64,000 nt of DNA from Listeria welshimeri serovar 6b str. SLCC5334 (GCF_000060285.1 NC_008555.1:372001-436000), one strand, 5' to 3'; positions 7,932-17,693 are shown, counted from the first letter of the stretch. The notes: a model not told the origin generated them from the letters alone. Program-made: numbers and translations.

Positions 7932-10559
7932 ATGGCTAAAACGAAAGTACATGTAATTCCGCATTCACATTGGGATAGAGAATGGTATTTCACTTCAAGC
8001 CGTTCGACAATCTATTTAGTGAAGCATTTAAAAGAAGTAATTGAAACTTTAGAAGCGAAAGAAGATTACCATTTTTACTTAATGGATGCTCAAAGTTCTT
8101 TAATAGAAGATTATTTGCGCTACTGCCCGGAAGATAAAACTAGATTAGAAAAACTTATTACTGATAAACGACTTATTACAGGACCTTGGTATACACAAAC
8201 GGACCAATTAGTCATTTCACAAGAGTCGATTGTTCGAAACTTACTATATGGGACGAGGATTGCATATGAAATGGGGCATAGCATGGCTGTAGGTTATGTC
8301 CCGGATGCATTCGGGCAAGGCGGAAATATGCCGCAAATTTATAAAGAATTTGGGATTTCGAAGTTTCTATTTTGGCGTGGAGTTGCCGATAATCGCTTGA
8401 AACAAACGGAATTTATCTGGCGTGGCGATGACGGGACAGAAATGCTGGCTGAACAAATCCCGTTCGGCTACTACTATGGAGCCAATATTCCAGAAAATGA
8501 AGCAGAACTAAAAAAATACTTGGATGAACAAATTGGTGCTTTAGAAAAGAAAGCTTTGACGCCAAATGTCTATTTTCCAAATGGGTTAGACCAAGCGCCA
8601 GTTAGAAAAAATTTACCAGAATTGGTTGCGAAATTTAATGAATTAGATAGCACGCGTGAATACCAAATTGCTTCACCAGAAACATTTTTCGCTGATTTAG
8701 AACAAGATGTGATGGATTTACCGGTAATTGCTGGTGAATTGACAGAAGGAAAACATAGTCGCTTGCATAAATCGATTTTTTCCACACGAGCTGATTTAAA
8801 ACAAGCAAACAATGAAATTGAAAACTTTTTGAGCAATGTGTTAGAGCCAGTTCTTTCTGTAAGCTATTCACTTGGAAATCGCTATCCGCATAACGAACTC
8901 GCAGAAATTTGGAAGTTAATGTTTGAAAATGCTGCGCACGATAGCATTGGTGGCTGTAATAGTGATACTACTAATCGCGACGTCAAACATCGGTATAAAT
9001 TGGCATCTGATTTAGCAACCAATTTACTCGATTTAAACATGCGCCTTATTAGTGAAAAAATCGAACAAAAACAAGCGTTCCAATTTACCATTTTCAACCC
9101 ACTTCCATACGAAAAAAGTGGCGTTATCAAAATGTCTGCTTATATTCCAGATGACAATTTCACGATGGAAGATACGCAAGGAAACACTCTTCCATATACT
9201 ATTTTGGAGCAAACGGACTTAACAGAATATGTCTTAAACCAACATATCGATCTCAACCCAAGTAAAGCCGTTTATTTACCCAAAAAAGTCTTTTTAGCAA
9301 CGATGCTTGTAGAAGTAAACAACCTCCCAGCGCTTGGATACGACACGGTTTACTTTAATTTGGAAAAAGAAACTGCTGAGCAAGAACCAAAACAATCTAC
9401 GGCTTCAAAAATCGAAAATGAATTTTATGAAATCCAGTTAGCGGACAACAACTCACTAACTATTCATGACAAAAAAGCGAATAGAACTTATACAGATCAA
9501 ATGGTTTTTGTTGAAAATGGAGACGATGGCGATTCCTACAACTATTCTCCGCCTCGTAAAGACCTAGTAATTACATCTAAAGAAGCGGTAGTAGATAGTA
9601 TGGATTCGAGTGTATCTAGCGTCAACCAAACATTAACTATTTCCTTCAAGTTAAATGTGCCGTATAATTTAGAAGAACGTGCTAATCGTGAAAAAAGAAA
9701 AGAAATGACTATCAAAACGATAATTTCTTTACGAAAAAACGAAGAACTTATTCGCTTTGATGTTCAAATCGCTAACAAAGTATTGAGTCATCGTTTATGT
9801 GTCACTTTCGCCACCGAAATTGCTAGCAAATTCTCGACAGCCGACCAATTATTCGCGCCAATTAAACGTCCTGTTCGACTTCCAGAAATGGATGTATGGG
9901 AAGCGGAAGAATGGCAAGAAGCACCAATTTCAATTGAAGCAATGCAGAGTTTTGTCAGTTTACACGATGAAGTGCACGGGGTTGCTGTTATGACAGAAGG
10001 CGTGCGCGAATATGAAATCATTGGTGACAATTATGATACGATTTCGCTAACCTTATTCCGTACATTTAGCCATATGGGTAAAACAGATTTACTGTATCGT
10101 CCTGGTCGTGCTTCCGGTGAGTCAATTGTTGCGACACCTGATGCGCAACTACTTGGCGAAATAAATGCGACATTCGCGCTCACTTTATTCGAAAGTTCTT
10201 TTGACGAAGCGAATATAGCAAAAAAAGCAAAAGAATACCTATCCAATCCACCTGTTTATCAAATGTCTGATTTTCTTAACGGCCGGTTGATTTATGTTTA
10301 TCGCGACGAAGAAAAAACATTAGATGCAACTTATAGCTTAAAACTTCCAATGTTAGATGGGGCGATTGTTAGTGCAGTGAAAAAAGCTGAAGATAGTGAG
10401 GCGTTTATTACCCGCTTTTTCAATCCATACTTACAAAAAGAAATTGCTATTCCAGAAATTTTCCAAGGCAAAGAATGTCACTTGGACGAAAATAAATCAA
10501 ATGAGAAACAAACCACATTAAAACATGCAAAAGTCCAAACTTATTTATTTGAAAAATAA
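7932..10559 (+). CDS. GH38 alpha-mannosidase (MngB-like mannosylglycerate hydrolase)
   Basis: The 875-residue cytoplasmic glycosidase has the GH38 zinc motif HSHWDREW near the N-terminus, the nucleophile region YVPDAFGQGG, and AAHDSIGGCNSDT carrying another metal ligand. Length and operon position match E. coli MngB, which hydrolyses mannosylglycerate-6-phosphate after PTS uptake. I start at ATG 7932 because the upstream TTG (7914) contains the ribosome binding site TTGGAGGA. The substrate remains inferred. Confidence 0.9.
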   Translation: MAKTKVHVIPHSHWDREWYFTSSRSTIYLVKHLKEVIETLEAKEDYHFYLMDAQSSLIEDYLRYCPEDKTRLEKLITDKRLITGPWYTQTDQLVISQESIVRNLLYGTRIAYEMGHSMAVGYVPDAFGQGGNMPQIYKEFGISKFLFWRGVADNRLKQTEFIWRGDDGTEMLAEQIPFGYYYGANIPENEAELKKYLDEQIGALEKKALTPNVYFPNGLDQAPVRKNLPELVAKFNELDSTREYQIASPETFFADLEQDVMDLPVIAGELTEGKHSRLHKSIFSTRADLKQANNEIENFLSNVLEPVLSVSYSLGNRYPHNELAEIWKLMFENAAHDSIGGCNSDTTNRDVKHRYKLASDLATNLLDLNMRLISEKIEQKQAFQFTIFNPLPYEKSGVIKMSAYIPDDNFTMEDTQGNTLPYTILEQTDLTEYVLNQHIDLNPSKAVYLPKKVFLATMLVEVNNLPALGYDTVYFNLEKETAEQEPKQSTASKIENEFYEIQLADNNSLTIHDKKANRTYTDQMVFVENGDDGDSYNYSPPRKDLVITSKEAVVDSMDSSVSSVNQTLTISFKLNVPYNLEERANREKRKEMTIKTIISLRKNEELIRFDVQIANKVLSHRLCVTFATEIASKFSTADQLFAPIKRPVRLPEMDVWEAEEWQEAPISIEAMQSFVSLHDEVHGVAVMTEGVREYEIIGDNYDTISLTLFRTFSHMGKTDLLYRPGRASGESIVATPDAQLLGEINATFALTLFESSFDEANIAKKAKEYLSNPPVYQMSDFLNGRLIYVYRDEEKTLDATYSLKLPMLDGAIVSAVKKAEDSEAFITRFFNPYLQKEIAIPEIFQGKECHLDENKSNEKQTTLKHAKVQTYLFEK

Positions 10560-10590
10560 TGGATAACTACCGTAAAAAGGAGCTGCTAAA

Positions 10591-12525
10591 ATGGGATACT
10601 TCGCTTATAAACGTTTGGAAACATTATATGGCATGCTCCTTGATGCTGGTAGCCACTTATCAGCTCAGAAACTCAGCCAAGAATTACATATTTCAGAACG
10701 AACGATACGAACGGATATCGCGAAATTAACTGAATTTCTAGAGAATCACGGAGCGACCATAACGCTTACTCGAGGCGCGGGGTACAAAATAGAAATCCTT
10801 GACCCAGCTGCCTTTCAAGCTTTTCAAAATGAAAAGAACAAACCGAAAAATGCGGATTATTTTGATTTAGATAATCCAGAAGAACGCGTAAAATACGAGA
10901 TTTTCTTGCTTTTATCAAGTGCGGATTATATTAAATTAGAAGATTTAGCAGATACTATTTATGCTAGCCGAGCAACTATTTCGAACGATATGAAACAAGT
11001 TCGAAAAGTCATTGCATCGTATGATTTAACGCTTGTTTCTAAGCCTGGTAGCGGTGTGAAAATCGTTGGGGAAGAAGAAAAAATGCGTTACACTTTAACA
11101 GCACTGATTGCTTCCAAAAAGGCGCCAGAATCGTATTTAGAAACATTTTTCGAATGGCATAAACAAAAAGATAAACTGCAAAAATTAATGTCAGCTGTGA
11201 CAGATTATTTCTTTGCAACGAATATTCGCTTTACTGACGAAGCACTTCAAAACCTTTTACTACATATGATGATTCTTGTGGAACGAATTGAGCTAGGCCA
11301 TTCATTAGAACAGTTTGAATTAACGGATGTCAGTGAAGAAGAAATCGTAATAGCCAATAAATTAGCTACTATTTTAGAGTCCCTTTTCGAAATAACCATT
11401 TCATCTGCTGATAAAAATTATTTGCTTCTTCAAATCGCCAGTAAGCGGATATTGAATGTAGAAGATAAAGAAATTAGCGAATTTGATGATTATGCTTATA
11501 TTGAAGGGATGCTTAACCGAATTGAATCGCACTATTCCTATCATTTACAAGATGATTTACAACTCAAAAAGGACTTGATTGCACATATTCATTCGATGTT
11601 ATATCGTGTGAAATATCATATGACAGTTAAAAATCCAATGACTGAACATATTAAACGTTATTATCCACTTGCATATGAAATCACACTAGATGCAGTAGAA
11701 TCCTTAAAAAAAGATTACCCTTATGATATTAATCAAAATGAATTAGCCTATTTAGCCCTTCATATCGGAGCATCTCTTGAACGAAATTACCAAATTTCTT
11801 ATTACCGGCATAAATCAGCTTTAATTGTTTGTGGATCAGGCTTTGGAACCGCGCGAATCGTCGAAGCAAAAGTGAAATCAGCTGTGAGCAATTTGGACAT
11901 TACAAAAGTTGTCTCGATTCAAGAATATAACCGTTTTATCCATATTGAAGAAGATATTATCCTGTCTACTGTAAGAATTCCTGAAAAAAATAAGCCAGTC
12001 ATCAAAATCAGCAATATTCCAACTAATGAAGAATTAAAAATGCTTGGAGCCATTATTCAAGAACAAACTGATTCTAACCGAGGTTTCCTTTCAAACTTCT
12101 TTACGGCTGAATTTTTTGCAAGAAGTGAATTAACTAGTAAATCAGCTATTCTGAAAGAAATGGTGAGCTCTTTGTATAAAAATGATATAGTTGGCACAGA
12201 CTTCTTAGGTTCTGTACTGGAACGAGAAAAGCTAGGTTCAACGGTTCTAGGAACTGGAATAGCGATTCCTCATCCACTTGGTTTGATGGCAAAAGAAACT
12301 AAAATAGTTATTCGGATTTTAGATAAACCGATTAAATGGGACCAAAAACAATCTGTGCATGCTGTTTTTTTACTATGTATAAGTAAACATGATTATGAGG
12401 AAGCTATCAATATATATGAGTTGCTTGTAGAACTTGTCCGTGAAGAATACGGAGAAAAACTTGCCAATTTAACTAACTTTCGTGAATTTACTACTTTAGC
12501 AAAGGATATTTTAAAGAAAAAATGA
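10591..12525 (+). CDS. PRD-containing transcriptional regulator with EIIB- and EIIA-like domains
   Basis: The 644-residue regulator has two N-terminal HTH domains (about 10-170; RTIRTDIAKL and RATISNDMKQ recognition helices), two PTS regulation domains (about 180-400), an EIIB-like domain with cysteine in VCGSGFGTAR (about 410-490) and a C-terminal EIIA-like domain with histidine in GIAIPHPLG. Its activity should respond to phosphorylation by the PTS. An AAAAGGAGCTG ribosome binding site precedes the ATG. It is the last gene of the operon, unlike its paralog at 24475, which is first. Confidence 0.9.
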   Translation: MGYFAYKRLETLYGMLLDAGSHLSAQKLSQELHISERTIRTDIAKLTEFLENHGATITLTRGAGYKIEILDPAAFQAFQNEKNKPKNADYFDLDNPEERVKYEIFLLLSSADYIKLEDLADTIYASRATISNDMKQVRKVIASYDLTLVSKPGSGVKIVGEEEKMRYTLTALIASKKAPESYLETFFEWHKQKDKLQKLMSAVTDYFFATNIRFTDEALQNLLLHMMILVERIELGHSLEQFELTDVSEEEIVIANKLATILESLFEITISSADKNYLLLQIASKRILNVEDKEISEFDDYAYIEGMLNRIESHYSYHLQDDLQLKKDLIAHIHSMLYRVKYHMTVKNPMTEHIKRYYPLAYEITLDAVESLKKDYPYDINQNELAYLALHIGASLERNYQISYYRHKSALIVCGSGFGTARIVEAKVKSAVSNLDITKVVSIQEYNRFIHIEEDIILSTVRIPEKNKPVIKISNIPTNEELKMLGAIIQEQTDSNRGFLSNFFTAEFFARSELTSKSAILKEMVSSLYKNDIVGTDFLGSVLEREKLGSTVLGTGIAIPHPLGLMAKETKIVIRILDKPIKWDQKQSVHAVFLLCISKHDYEEAINIYELLVELVREEYGEKLANLTNFREFTTLAKDILKKK

Positions 12526-12527
12526 AG

Positions 12528-12560
12528 GCTGCATCTATTTTTTAAAGATGTAGCTTTTTT
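12528..12560 (+). terminator. Terminator of the first PTS operon
   Basis: GCTGCATCT (12528-12536 region) pairs with AGATGTAGC (12546-12554) with one G-U pair, followed by six T residues. Confidence 0.85.
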
Positions 12561-12655
12561 CGTGAATTTTTCGTGAATATTTTTACTTTTCCATTTGGTG
12601 AAAGTCGATTTCATGGTACACTATAAAGATAATAAATAAACAGATGGAGGATTTA

Positions 12656-13072
12656 ATGAATAGACAAGCAGAATTTATTTTAATTATTGTTGGTGCATCT
12701 TTTAGCATTTTAACGTTTTTTGGAGCGACATTATATACATTGGTTTTTGGTATTAATGCAATGCTCATGTTGGATATGCCAACGACTTATGGTGGAGGAG
12801 GAGAAGCCATTATTTTATGGATATTTACTTTCTTTTCAATAATCGCCGTACTTTTTACTTTAGCCTCAGCAATTTTTGGTTTCATCGGAGCCTTTAAAAT
12901 TAAAAATAACGGTCCTAAAACAAAACTATTCGGTGTGTGTTTTATTGTTTTAGGAGGATTACAAGTGTTCACTATTCATGGAATTTTATTTTTGATTGCC
13001 GGTATTTTAACGGTTACAAAAAAAGAATATCAGACAAATCTTAAAGAAGGCGAGGGGATAAAATGGGATTAG
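12656..13072 (+). CDS. Small membrane protein, DUF4064-like
   Basis: The 138-residue protein has four hydrophobic segments and the organisation of DUF4064 proteins (helix, short loop, helix, FGFIGAFKIKNN, helix). I start at ATG 12656 because the upstream in-frame ATG at 12644 is part of the ribosome binding site ATGGAGGA. It overlaps the next gene by 10 bp, so they are co-translated. The role is unknown. Confidence 0.72.
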   Translation: MNRQAEFILIIVGASFSILTFFGATLYTLVFGINAMLMLDMPTTYGGGGEAIILWIFTFFSIIAVLFTLASAIFGFIGAFKIKNNGPKTKLFGVCFIVLGGLQVFTIHGILFLIAGILTVTKKEYQTNLKEGEGIKWD

Positions 13073-13479
13073 TAGTAATGTTCTTTCCAATATTAATGAT
13101 TTTTTCCTTAATGCTCGGTCTGGCTGCAAAAGCTCTTTTAGCAATTTGGGTTTATAAAGATGCAGAACAACGCGGAATGAATGCGATTCTCTGGTGTCTG
13201 CTAATGGTTTTCGTAAATGTGTTAATCATCTTAGTTATTTACCTTATAGTCCGTACAAAAGGAGAAGTAATGAAGAAAAACCTTGGTCTCCTGTTTGGTG
13301 GTCTAGGTGTGGCTGTAGTAAACACTTTTATAGCAATTATTGTTTTTATTATTATTATTTTTTCCGTAGCAAGTGGTGGCGGTGGAATGCACAATATGAT
13401 GGACGGCTATAACTATGATGACAACTATAATTACGATGATAGTTATGATTATGATACAGATACATGGGATGATATCTAA
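13063..13479 (+). CDS. Membrane protein with Tyr/Asp/Asn-rich tail
   Basis: The 138-residue protein has three hydrophobic segments (about 3-27, 40-64, 77-105) and an unusual C-terminal tail of about 30 residues made almost entirely of Tyr, Asp and Asn (YNYDDNYNYDDSYDYD). A GCGAGGGG ribosome binding site lies inside the preceding gene. The tail is probably disordered and acidic, and may bind cations or a partner. No family was recognised. Confidence 0.7.
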   Translation: MGLVVMFFPILMIFSLMLGLAAKALLAIWVYKDAEQRGMNAILWCLLMVFVNVLIILVIYLIVRTKGEVMKKNLGLLFGGLGVAVVNTFIAIIVFIIIIFSVASGGGGMHNMMDGYNYDDNYNYDDSYDYDTDTWDDI

Positions 13480-13489
13480 TGACTTCAAC

Positions 13490-13528
13490 AAGAATCTGCT
13501 ACCTAATATAGGGGCAGATTCTTTTTAT
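13490..13528 (+). terminator. Terminator after the membrane gene pair
   Basis: AAGAATCTGC (13490-13499) pairs perfectly with GCAGATTCTT (13514-13523), followed by a T run. Confidence 0.88.
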
Positions 13529-13588
13529 ATTAATGCAAAAAGGGTATAGACTATAAAAACTAGAAATTTGGGCAAGGGGAACTGCTAA

Positions 13589-14596
13589 ATGGATACGGTT
13601 ATATTAATCACGGTTATCATTGTGATAATGGGGTTAGCATTTGATTTTATTAATGGTTTTCATGATATTGCCAATGCTGTTGCTACTAGTATTTCAACAA
13701 GGGCATTAAAACCGCGAGTAGCAATTGGGATTGCGGCAGTCATGAATTTTTTAGGAGCTATATCTTTTACAGGGGTAGCAGAATCACTTACAAAAAGTAT
13801 TGTCGATCCATTTTCACTTGGTAATGGTGAATTTGTTGTGTTATGTGGCTTAATTGCAGCAGTGATTTGGAATTTGATGACTTGGCTTGTTGGAATGCCA
13901 AGTAGTTCCTCGCATGCGCTGATTGGTGCGATAGCCGGGGCTTCCATTGCGTCAGCTGGCAGTTTTAGCGTACTTAACTGGTCGGGTTTTACGGTAATTA
14001 TTATTGCACTTATTATTTCGCCTATTATTGGTTTTACAGTGGGTTACTTCATATATTCTCTGTTTAAAAAACTTTTTCATGATAAAAAACTGGGGAAAAT
14101 GAACCGTCGTTTTCGCTTTATTCAAATCGGGACAGCTGCAGTGCAAGCTTATTCTCATGGAACAAATGATGCACAAAAGACGATGGGGATTATCACATTA
14201 GCTCTAGTAGCTAGCGGGCTTTTAAAAGAATCAGCTGGAATTCCTTTTTGGGTTCAAGTAAGTTGCGCGGCTTCAATGGCCATTGGATCATCTGTCGGTG
14301 GTTATCGAATTATTAAAACAGTAGGCACAAAAATCATGAAAATCACACCAGTAACAGGTGTTGCCTCAGATTTAAGTTCACTTTCAGTAATTATGACAGC
14401 CACACTGATTCATTTGCCGGTCAGCACAACACAAGTAATTGATAGCTCTATTATGGGTGTTGGAACTGCTAATCATAAAAAAGAAGTCAATTGGCGCACA
14501 GGGAAAAATATGGTGGTCACATGGTTTATCACTTTGCCACTAGCTGGACTTTTGGCAGCAGTGGTATACTGGATATCAGCAGCTATTTTCTTATAA
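13589..14596 (+). CDS. Pit-family inorganic phosphate transporter
   Basis: The 335-residue membrane protein has the duplicated Pit signature, with GFHDIANAVATSIST near residue 24 and SHGTNDAQKTMG near residue 190, each at the start of one of the two inverted halves. About ten membrane helices are visible. It should take up phosphate, probably as a metal complex, using the proton gradient. The ATG follows GGGGAACTGCTAA. A glyoxalase-fold gene follows 15 bp downstream. Confidence 0.92.
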   Translation: MDTVILITVIIVIMGLAFDFINGFHDIANAVATSISTRALKPRVAIGIAAVMNFLGAISFTGVAESLTKSIVDPFSLGNGEFVVLCGLIAAVIWNLMTWLVGMPSSSSHALIGAIAGASIASAGSFSVLNWSGFTVIIIALIISPIIGFTVGYFIYSLFKKLFHDKKLGKMNRRFRFIQIGTAAVQAYSHGTNDAQKTMGIITLALVASGLLKESAGIPFWVQVSCAASMAIGSSVGGYRIIKTVGTKIMKITPVTGVASDLSSLSVIMTATLIHLPVSTTQVIDSSIMGVGTANHKKEVNWRTGKNMVVTWFITLPLAGLLAAVVYWISAAIFL

Positions 14597-14611
14597 GAAG
14601 GAGGATTTTTA

Positions 14612-14992
14612 ATGAAAATTGAACATATTGCTTTATGGACGACGGATTTGGAAAAAATGAAAGACTTTTATGTAAAATATTTTGGTGTAACAGCCAATGA
14701 CTTATATGAAAACAAGACAAAAGGTTTTACATCTTATTTTTTATCATTTGAAAATGGAGCCAGACTTGAGATTATGAGTCGGACAGATGTAACTGGGAAA
14801 AATCTTGGAGAAAATTTAGGATGGGCGCATATTGCTATTTCAACTGGTACAAAAGAAATGGTTGACGAACTAACAGAAAAACTAAGAAAAGATGGTTTTA
14901 AAGTTGCTGGAGAAACGAGAACAACAGGGGATGGATATTACGAAAGTGTTGTGCTAGATCCAGAAGGAAATCGTATCGAAATAACTTGTTAA
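14612..14992 (+). CDS. VOC/glyoxalase-fold protein
   Basis: The 126-residue protein has the paired beta-alpha-beta-beta-beta modules of the vicinal oxygen chelate fold: HIALWTTDLEKMKDFYVKYFG at the start and DPEGNRIEI at the end. Metal-ligand candidates are His4, Glu54 region, His75 region and Glu123. It resembles the lactoylglutathione-lyase-like group, but substrate specificity cannot be read from sequence. An AGAAGGAGG ribosome binding site precedes the ATG. Confidence 0.85.
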   Translation: MKIEHIALWTTDLEKMKDFYVKYFGVTANDLYENKTKGFTSYFLSFENGARLEIMSRTDVTGKNLGENLGWAHIAISTGTKEMVDELTEKLRKDGFKVAGETRTTGDGYYESVVLDPEGNRIEITC

Positions 14993-15062
14993 TATTGATT
15001 TGTCAGCAACTAAATAATCATGTAAGATACAGGTAATACATATTAATAATGAGGTGAAGTTT

Positions 15063-15455
15063 GTGGATATCGTAACGAATAAAATCGTCGTAGAAAAATA
15101 CAACTTTGAAACAATTTTGGAAGAAGACAAGCAGTTTGAAAACAAAATTGAATTAGAAGTCCATGAAGTCGAGCCAGTCAATGGAAATGTAGAGCTAATG
15201 GCAAAAGGTAAAATTTTTAAAATAACGATTCCTTTTTTATTAGTTCTTGAAAATTTTCGAATTGATGGTAGAATAAGCCGTATTATACAATTAAAAGATT
15301 TTTTTGGTCAATTTTCAGACTTAGAAGTGGTGGATGTGGAAGGATTATCCAATCCATTAATTGATTATATCAAGCGTTTAACTTATGAAGTAACCGAAAT
15401 TGCGTTTGATGAGCCAGGGGTTAGTTTAGATTTTAACGCTAATCATAATGGCTAG
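15063..15455 (+). CDS. Hypothetical protein upstream of the NusG-II gene
   Basis: The product is about 131 residues with no signal peptide or membrane segment. Alternating beta strands dominate (VELMAKGKIFKITIPFLLVLENFRIDGRISRIIQ). Two in-frame GTG codons exist. I choose 15063 because the one at 15054 lies inside the ribosome binding site GAGGTG. The gene lies 12 bp upstream of the NusG-II gene in the same direction. I do not recognise the family. Confidence 0.68.
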   Translation: MDIVTNKIVVEKYNFETILEEDKQFENKIELEVHEVEPVNGNVELMAKGKIFKITIPFLLVLENFRIDGRISRIIQLKDFFGQFSDLEVVDVEGLSNPLIDYIKRLTYEVTEIAFDEPGVSLDFNANHNG

Positions 15456-15467
15456 TTAGGAGAGTAA

Positions 15468-15890
15468 ATGCGTCAATATATGAAAATGGTGCGCCCATTC
15501 GATTTTATTATTATTGTGTTATTGATTTTGGGTTCGTTTTTACCTTTAATATTATTTTCTGTCGCTGAAGCTAAGAATGCGGGCGATGATGTGATAGCTA
15601 TTATTTCGCAGGACGGGGAAGTTATTCGGGAAATTCCGCTGACTGGCCACAAAGGAAATGAACAATTTACTATTAAAGGAAAAGGCACACAATATAATTT
15701 GATGGAAGTAGATGGCGAAAGAATTCGTATCAAAGAAGATAACAGCCCAGACCAAGTAGGCGTCAAAATGGGTTGGAAATCCAAAGCTGGTGACACCATT
15801 GTTTGTTTACCGCATAAAGTCTTCGTAGAAATTAAATCAACAAGCAAAACAAGCAAAGACCCTGATTCAGATTTAATTGTGCCAAATTAG
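15468..15890 (+). CDS. NusG domain II-containing membrane-anchored protein
   Basis: The 140-residue protein has an N-terminal membrane anchor (FDFIIIVLLILGSFLPLILF) followed by an extracellular NusG-II-type domain (about 38-120), with the pattern AIISQDGEVIREIPL and ending IVCLPHKVFVEI. Such proteins are common in Firmicutes near respiratory or electron-transport genes, but their role is not settled. An AGGAGAG ribosome binding site precedes the ATG, and a strong terminator ends the transcript. Confidence 0.8.
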   Translation: MRQYMKMVRPFDFIIIVLLILGSFLPLILFSVAEAKNAGDDVIAIISQDGEVIREIPLTGHKGNEQFTIKGKGTQYNLMEVDGERIRIKEDNSPDQVGVKMGWKSKAGDTIVCLPHKVFVEIKSTSKTSKDPDSDLIVPN

Positions 15891-15932
15891 AAAAAACCCA
15901 GTAATTTCATTTAAGAAATTGCTGGGTTTTTT
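15891..15932 (+). terminator. Bidirectional terminator
   Basis: An 18-bp stem pairs bases 15891-15908 (AAAAAACCCAGTAATTTC) with 15915-15932, with A and T runs on the two sides. It can end both the NusG-II gene and the opposing minus-strand gene. Confidence 0.92.
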
Positions 15933-15957
15933 CGATGGCATTATTAAGTCGTATAGT

Positions 15958-16371
15958 TTATTTTTCTGAAAATACATTATAATGCATATTGGCTTTACTT
16001 AATATATAAAGACTGCCGCCACTTAAAGCAATGGCTCCATATATCGCTATAGTTGAATTAGCTTTTATCCAATCAAAACAAGAATCAAAAAACGGCAGAA
16101 GCCAAACGTTTTGGAAAGAAGCAACTAAAACAAGTACGAGTATAAAAAAACAAATAACTGTTACAAGCCATAATAAACACGTTTTTTTAAATAAAATGAT
16201 AGAGAACATTAAAACGAGAGAAATAGCAGTTCCTATTAAGAAAACAGTTTGGAAACTTTCAGGCATAGCTTTATCTGAAAGCATTTTCCTATAATAACCA
16301 TACATTAAAAGCCCGTATACTACAACAAAAATAGAATTTACTTTTAATAAAAGTTTGCGTTTTTTACTCAT
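15958..16371 (-). CDS. Hypothetical four-helix membrane protein
   Basis: The 137-residue protein begins MSKKRKLLLK and has four hydrophobic segments with short loops, which suggests an integral membrane protein. It starts directly after the stop codon of the upstream minus-strand gene (16372-16599), so the two form an operon. No motif or family was recognised. Confidence 0.65.
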   Translation of the reverse strand: MSKKRKLLLKVNSIFVVVYGLLMYGYYRKMLSDKAMPESFQTVFLIGTAISLVLMFSIILFKKTCLLWLVTVICFFILVLVLVASFQNVWLLPFFDSCFDWIKANSTIAIYGAIALSGGSLYILSKANMHYNVFSEK

Positions 16372-16599
16372 TTAACGACCATACTTCGTGTTAATAGCAT
16401 CAATAATACTATCATATGTGTTACCAGTGGCAATAGCATAAATGGCTAAAATCATAACTATTACAGCTGCAACTATACGGATTGGCCTAACAACTATTTC
16501 TTGATTATTTTTCTTAGCTTTAAAGATAGGGTAAATCGAGTATACTACATACAGTACCGATACAATTAGAATTACATAGGTAAAAATCTGTGGTGTCAT
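16372..16599 (-). CDS. Small two-helix membrane protein
   Basis: The 75-residue protein begins MTPQIFTYVILIVSVLYVVY, has a basic loop (KAKKNNQ) and a second helix (PIRIVAAVIVMILAIYAIAT). I start at 16599 because a perfect AGGAGGA site lies at 16608-16614; the longer reading frame starting upstream would run through it. No family was recognised. Confidence 0.7.
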   Translation of the reverse strand: MTPQIFTYVILIVSVLYVVYSIYPIFKAKKNNQEIVVRPIRIVAAVIVMILAIYAIATGNTYDSIIDAINTKYGR

Positions 16600-16712
16600 G
16601 CTTTGTTTCCTCCTAGGTGTATTATGATGTAAATGAATGATAATAATTCTAAACATCAACGAAATTATAGCATATATATTATTAAATTCAAAACTTTTTT
16701 AAAATAAAAATT

Positions 16713-17603
16713 TTACTCAAAACCACATAGTGTTAAACCTTGTGCTTTCGCTTGAGCTATTGTAACAGTTGTTTCGCCATTAGAGTTATTTAAGCCACGA
16801 CAGTTTTGATCATAATGATATCTTTTGCCGGTAGCCGTAATATAAACCATTTCTCCTTGTTCATTGCTTGTGCTTGGAGCAGAAGCCGCTCTTTGTTCGT
16901 TTGCTCGTTTTGTTTCAGCAGCTTTTTTCTCAGCGGCTACTCTTTTCTCAGTAGCTTTTTTTTCTTGCGCTATTCTTGCTTCTTCTGCTTTTTTTTCAGC
17001 AGCAACTTTGGCGTCGGCTGCACGTTTTTCCTCTGCAGCAATCTTTTCTTGCTCAATGCGTGCTTCTTCCGCTTTTTCCGCCGCTAAACGTTCTTCTTCG
17101 GCTTTCGCTGCAAGTTTAGATTCATAACCTGGGCTTAGTTTTAAAGAAAGTGTTTGTTCTTCTGTTTTCCCATCAATCATAATAGAAAGTACGACATCTT
17201 GGGCTTTATCCAACGAATCAACTGAAAAACTAAATGCTCCATCGTCGTCAGCAGTACCTACTACATCTGGAATATTACTGAAAACAACTCTTACTTCCGC
17301 GCCAGGATTGGTTTCTCCTTCTATTACTATCATCCCATCATCATTTGTGGTAAATGTATTTTCTGTTTTTAAAATGGGTGTAACAGTAACTTCTTTGGTT
17401 TTTTCTTCCTGTTTTGGCTTCTCATTCGAAGCCTCTTCTTCAGCAGTTGGAATTATTCCAATACCGATTATAATTGCTAAAATAGAGCTAATAATTACAA
17501 TTTGTGTCTTCTTTTTAGGCCAATTTCTCTTTCTAAAACGTAAAAGTCCAAAAATCAACACACCAATCCCTACAAGAAACAACAAAGTTCCTAGTCCCGT
17601 CAT
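16713..17603 (-). CDS. Membrane-anchored coiled-coil protein with C-terminal His/Cys motif
   Basis: The roughly 296-residue protein has two N-terminal membrane helices (about 3-22 and 34-52), a short Ig-like domain (about 90-160, GETNPGAEVRVVF), an Ala/Glu/Lys heptad-rich coiled coil of about 80 residues, and a C-terminal module with YITATGKRYHYDQNC and TLCGF. That last module recurs at the end of secreted Firmicute proteins and may bind a metal through its Cys and His residues. I start at ATG 17603 because the upstream TTG (17636) covers the GGGAGAGGGAGA ribosome binding site. The function is unknown. Confidence 0.75.
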   Translation of the reverse strand: MTGLGTLLFLVGIGVLIFGLLRFRKRNWPKKKTQIVIISSILAIIIGIGIIPTAEEEASNEKPKQEEKTKEVTVTPILKTENTFTTNDDGMIVIEGETNPGAEVRVVFSNIPDVVGTADDDGAFSFSVDSLDKAQDVVLSIMIDGKTEEQTLSLKLSPGYESKLAAKAEEERLAAEKAEEARIEQEKIAAEEKRAADAKVAAEKKAEEARIAQEKKATEKRVAAEKKAAETKRANEQRAASAPSTSNEQGEMVYITATGKRYHYDQNCRGLNNSNGETTVTIAQAKAQGLTLCGFE

Positions 17604-17693
17604 AATTTTTAATCTCCCTCTCCCTTTTTTTGTCAATCACTTTATTATAGTCATAATGTAACTTTTTTCACAAGAGAAATTAAAAGGGAAAAG

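Noticed and set aside
16806-17661. Plus-strand frames opposite the coiled-coil gene (Ser/Phe-rich)
   Set aside because: They are antisense shadows of the Ala/Glu/Lys codon-rich minus-strand gene and have no ribosome binding sites.
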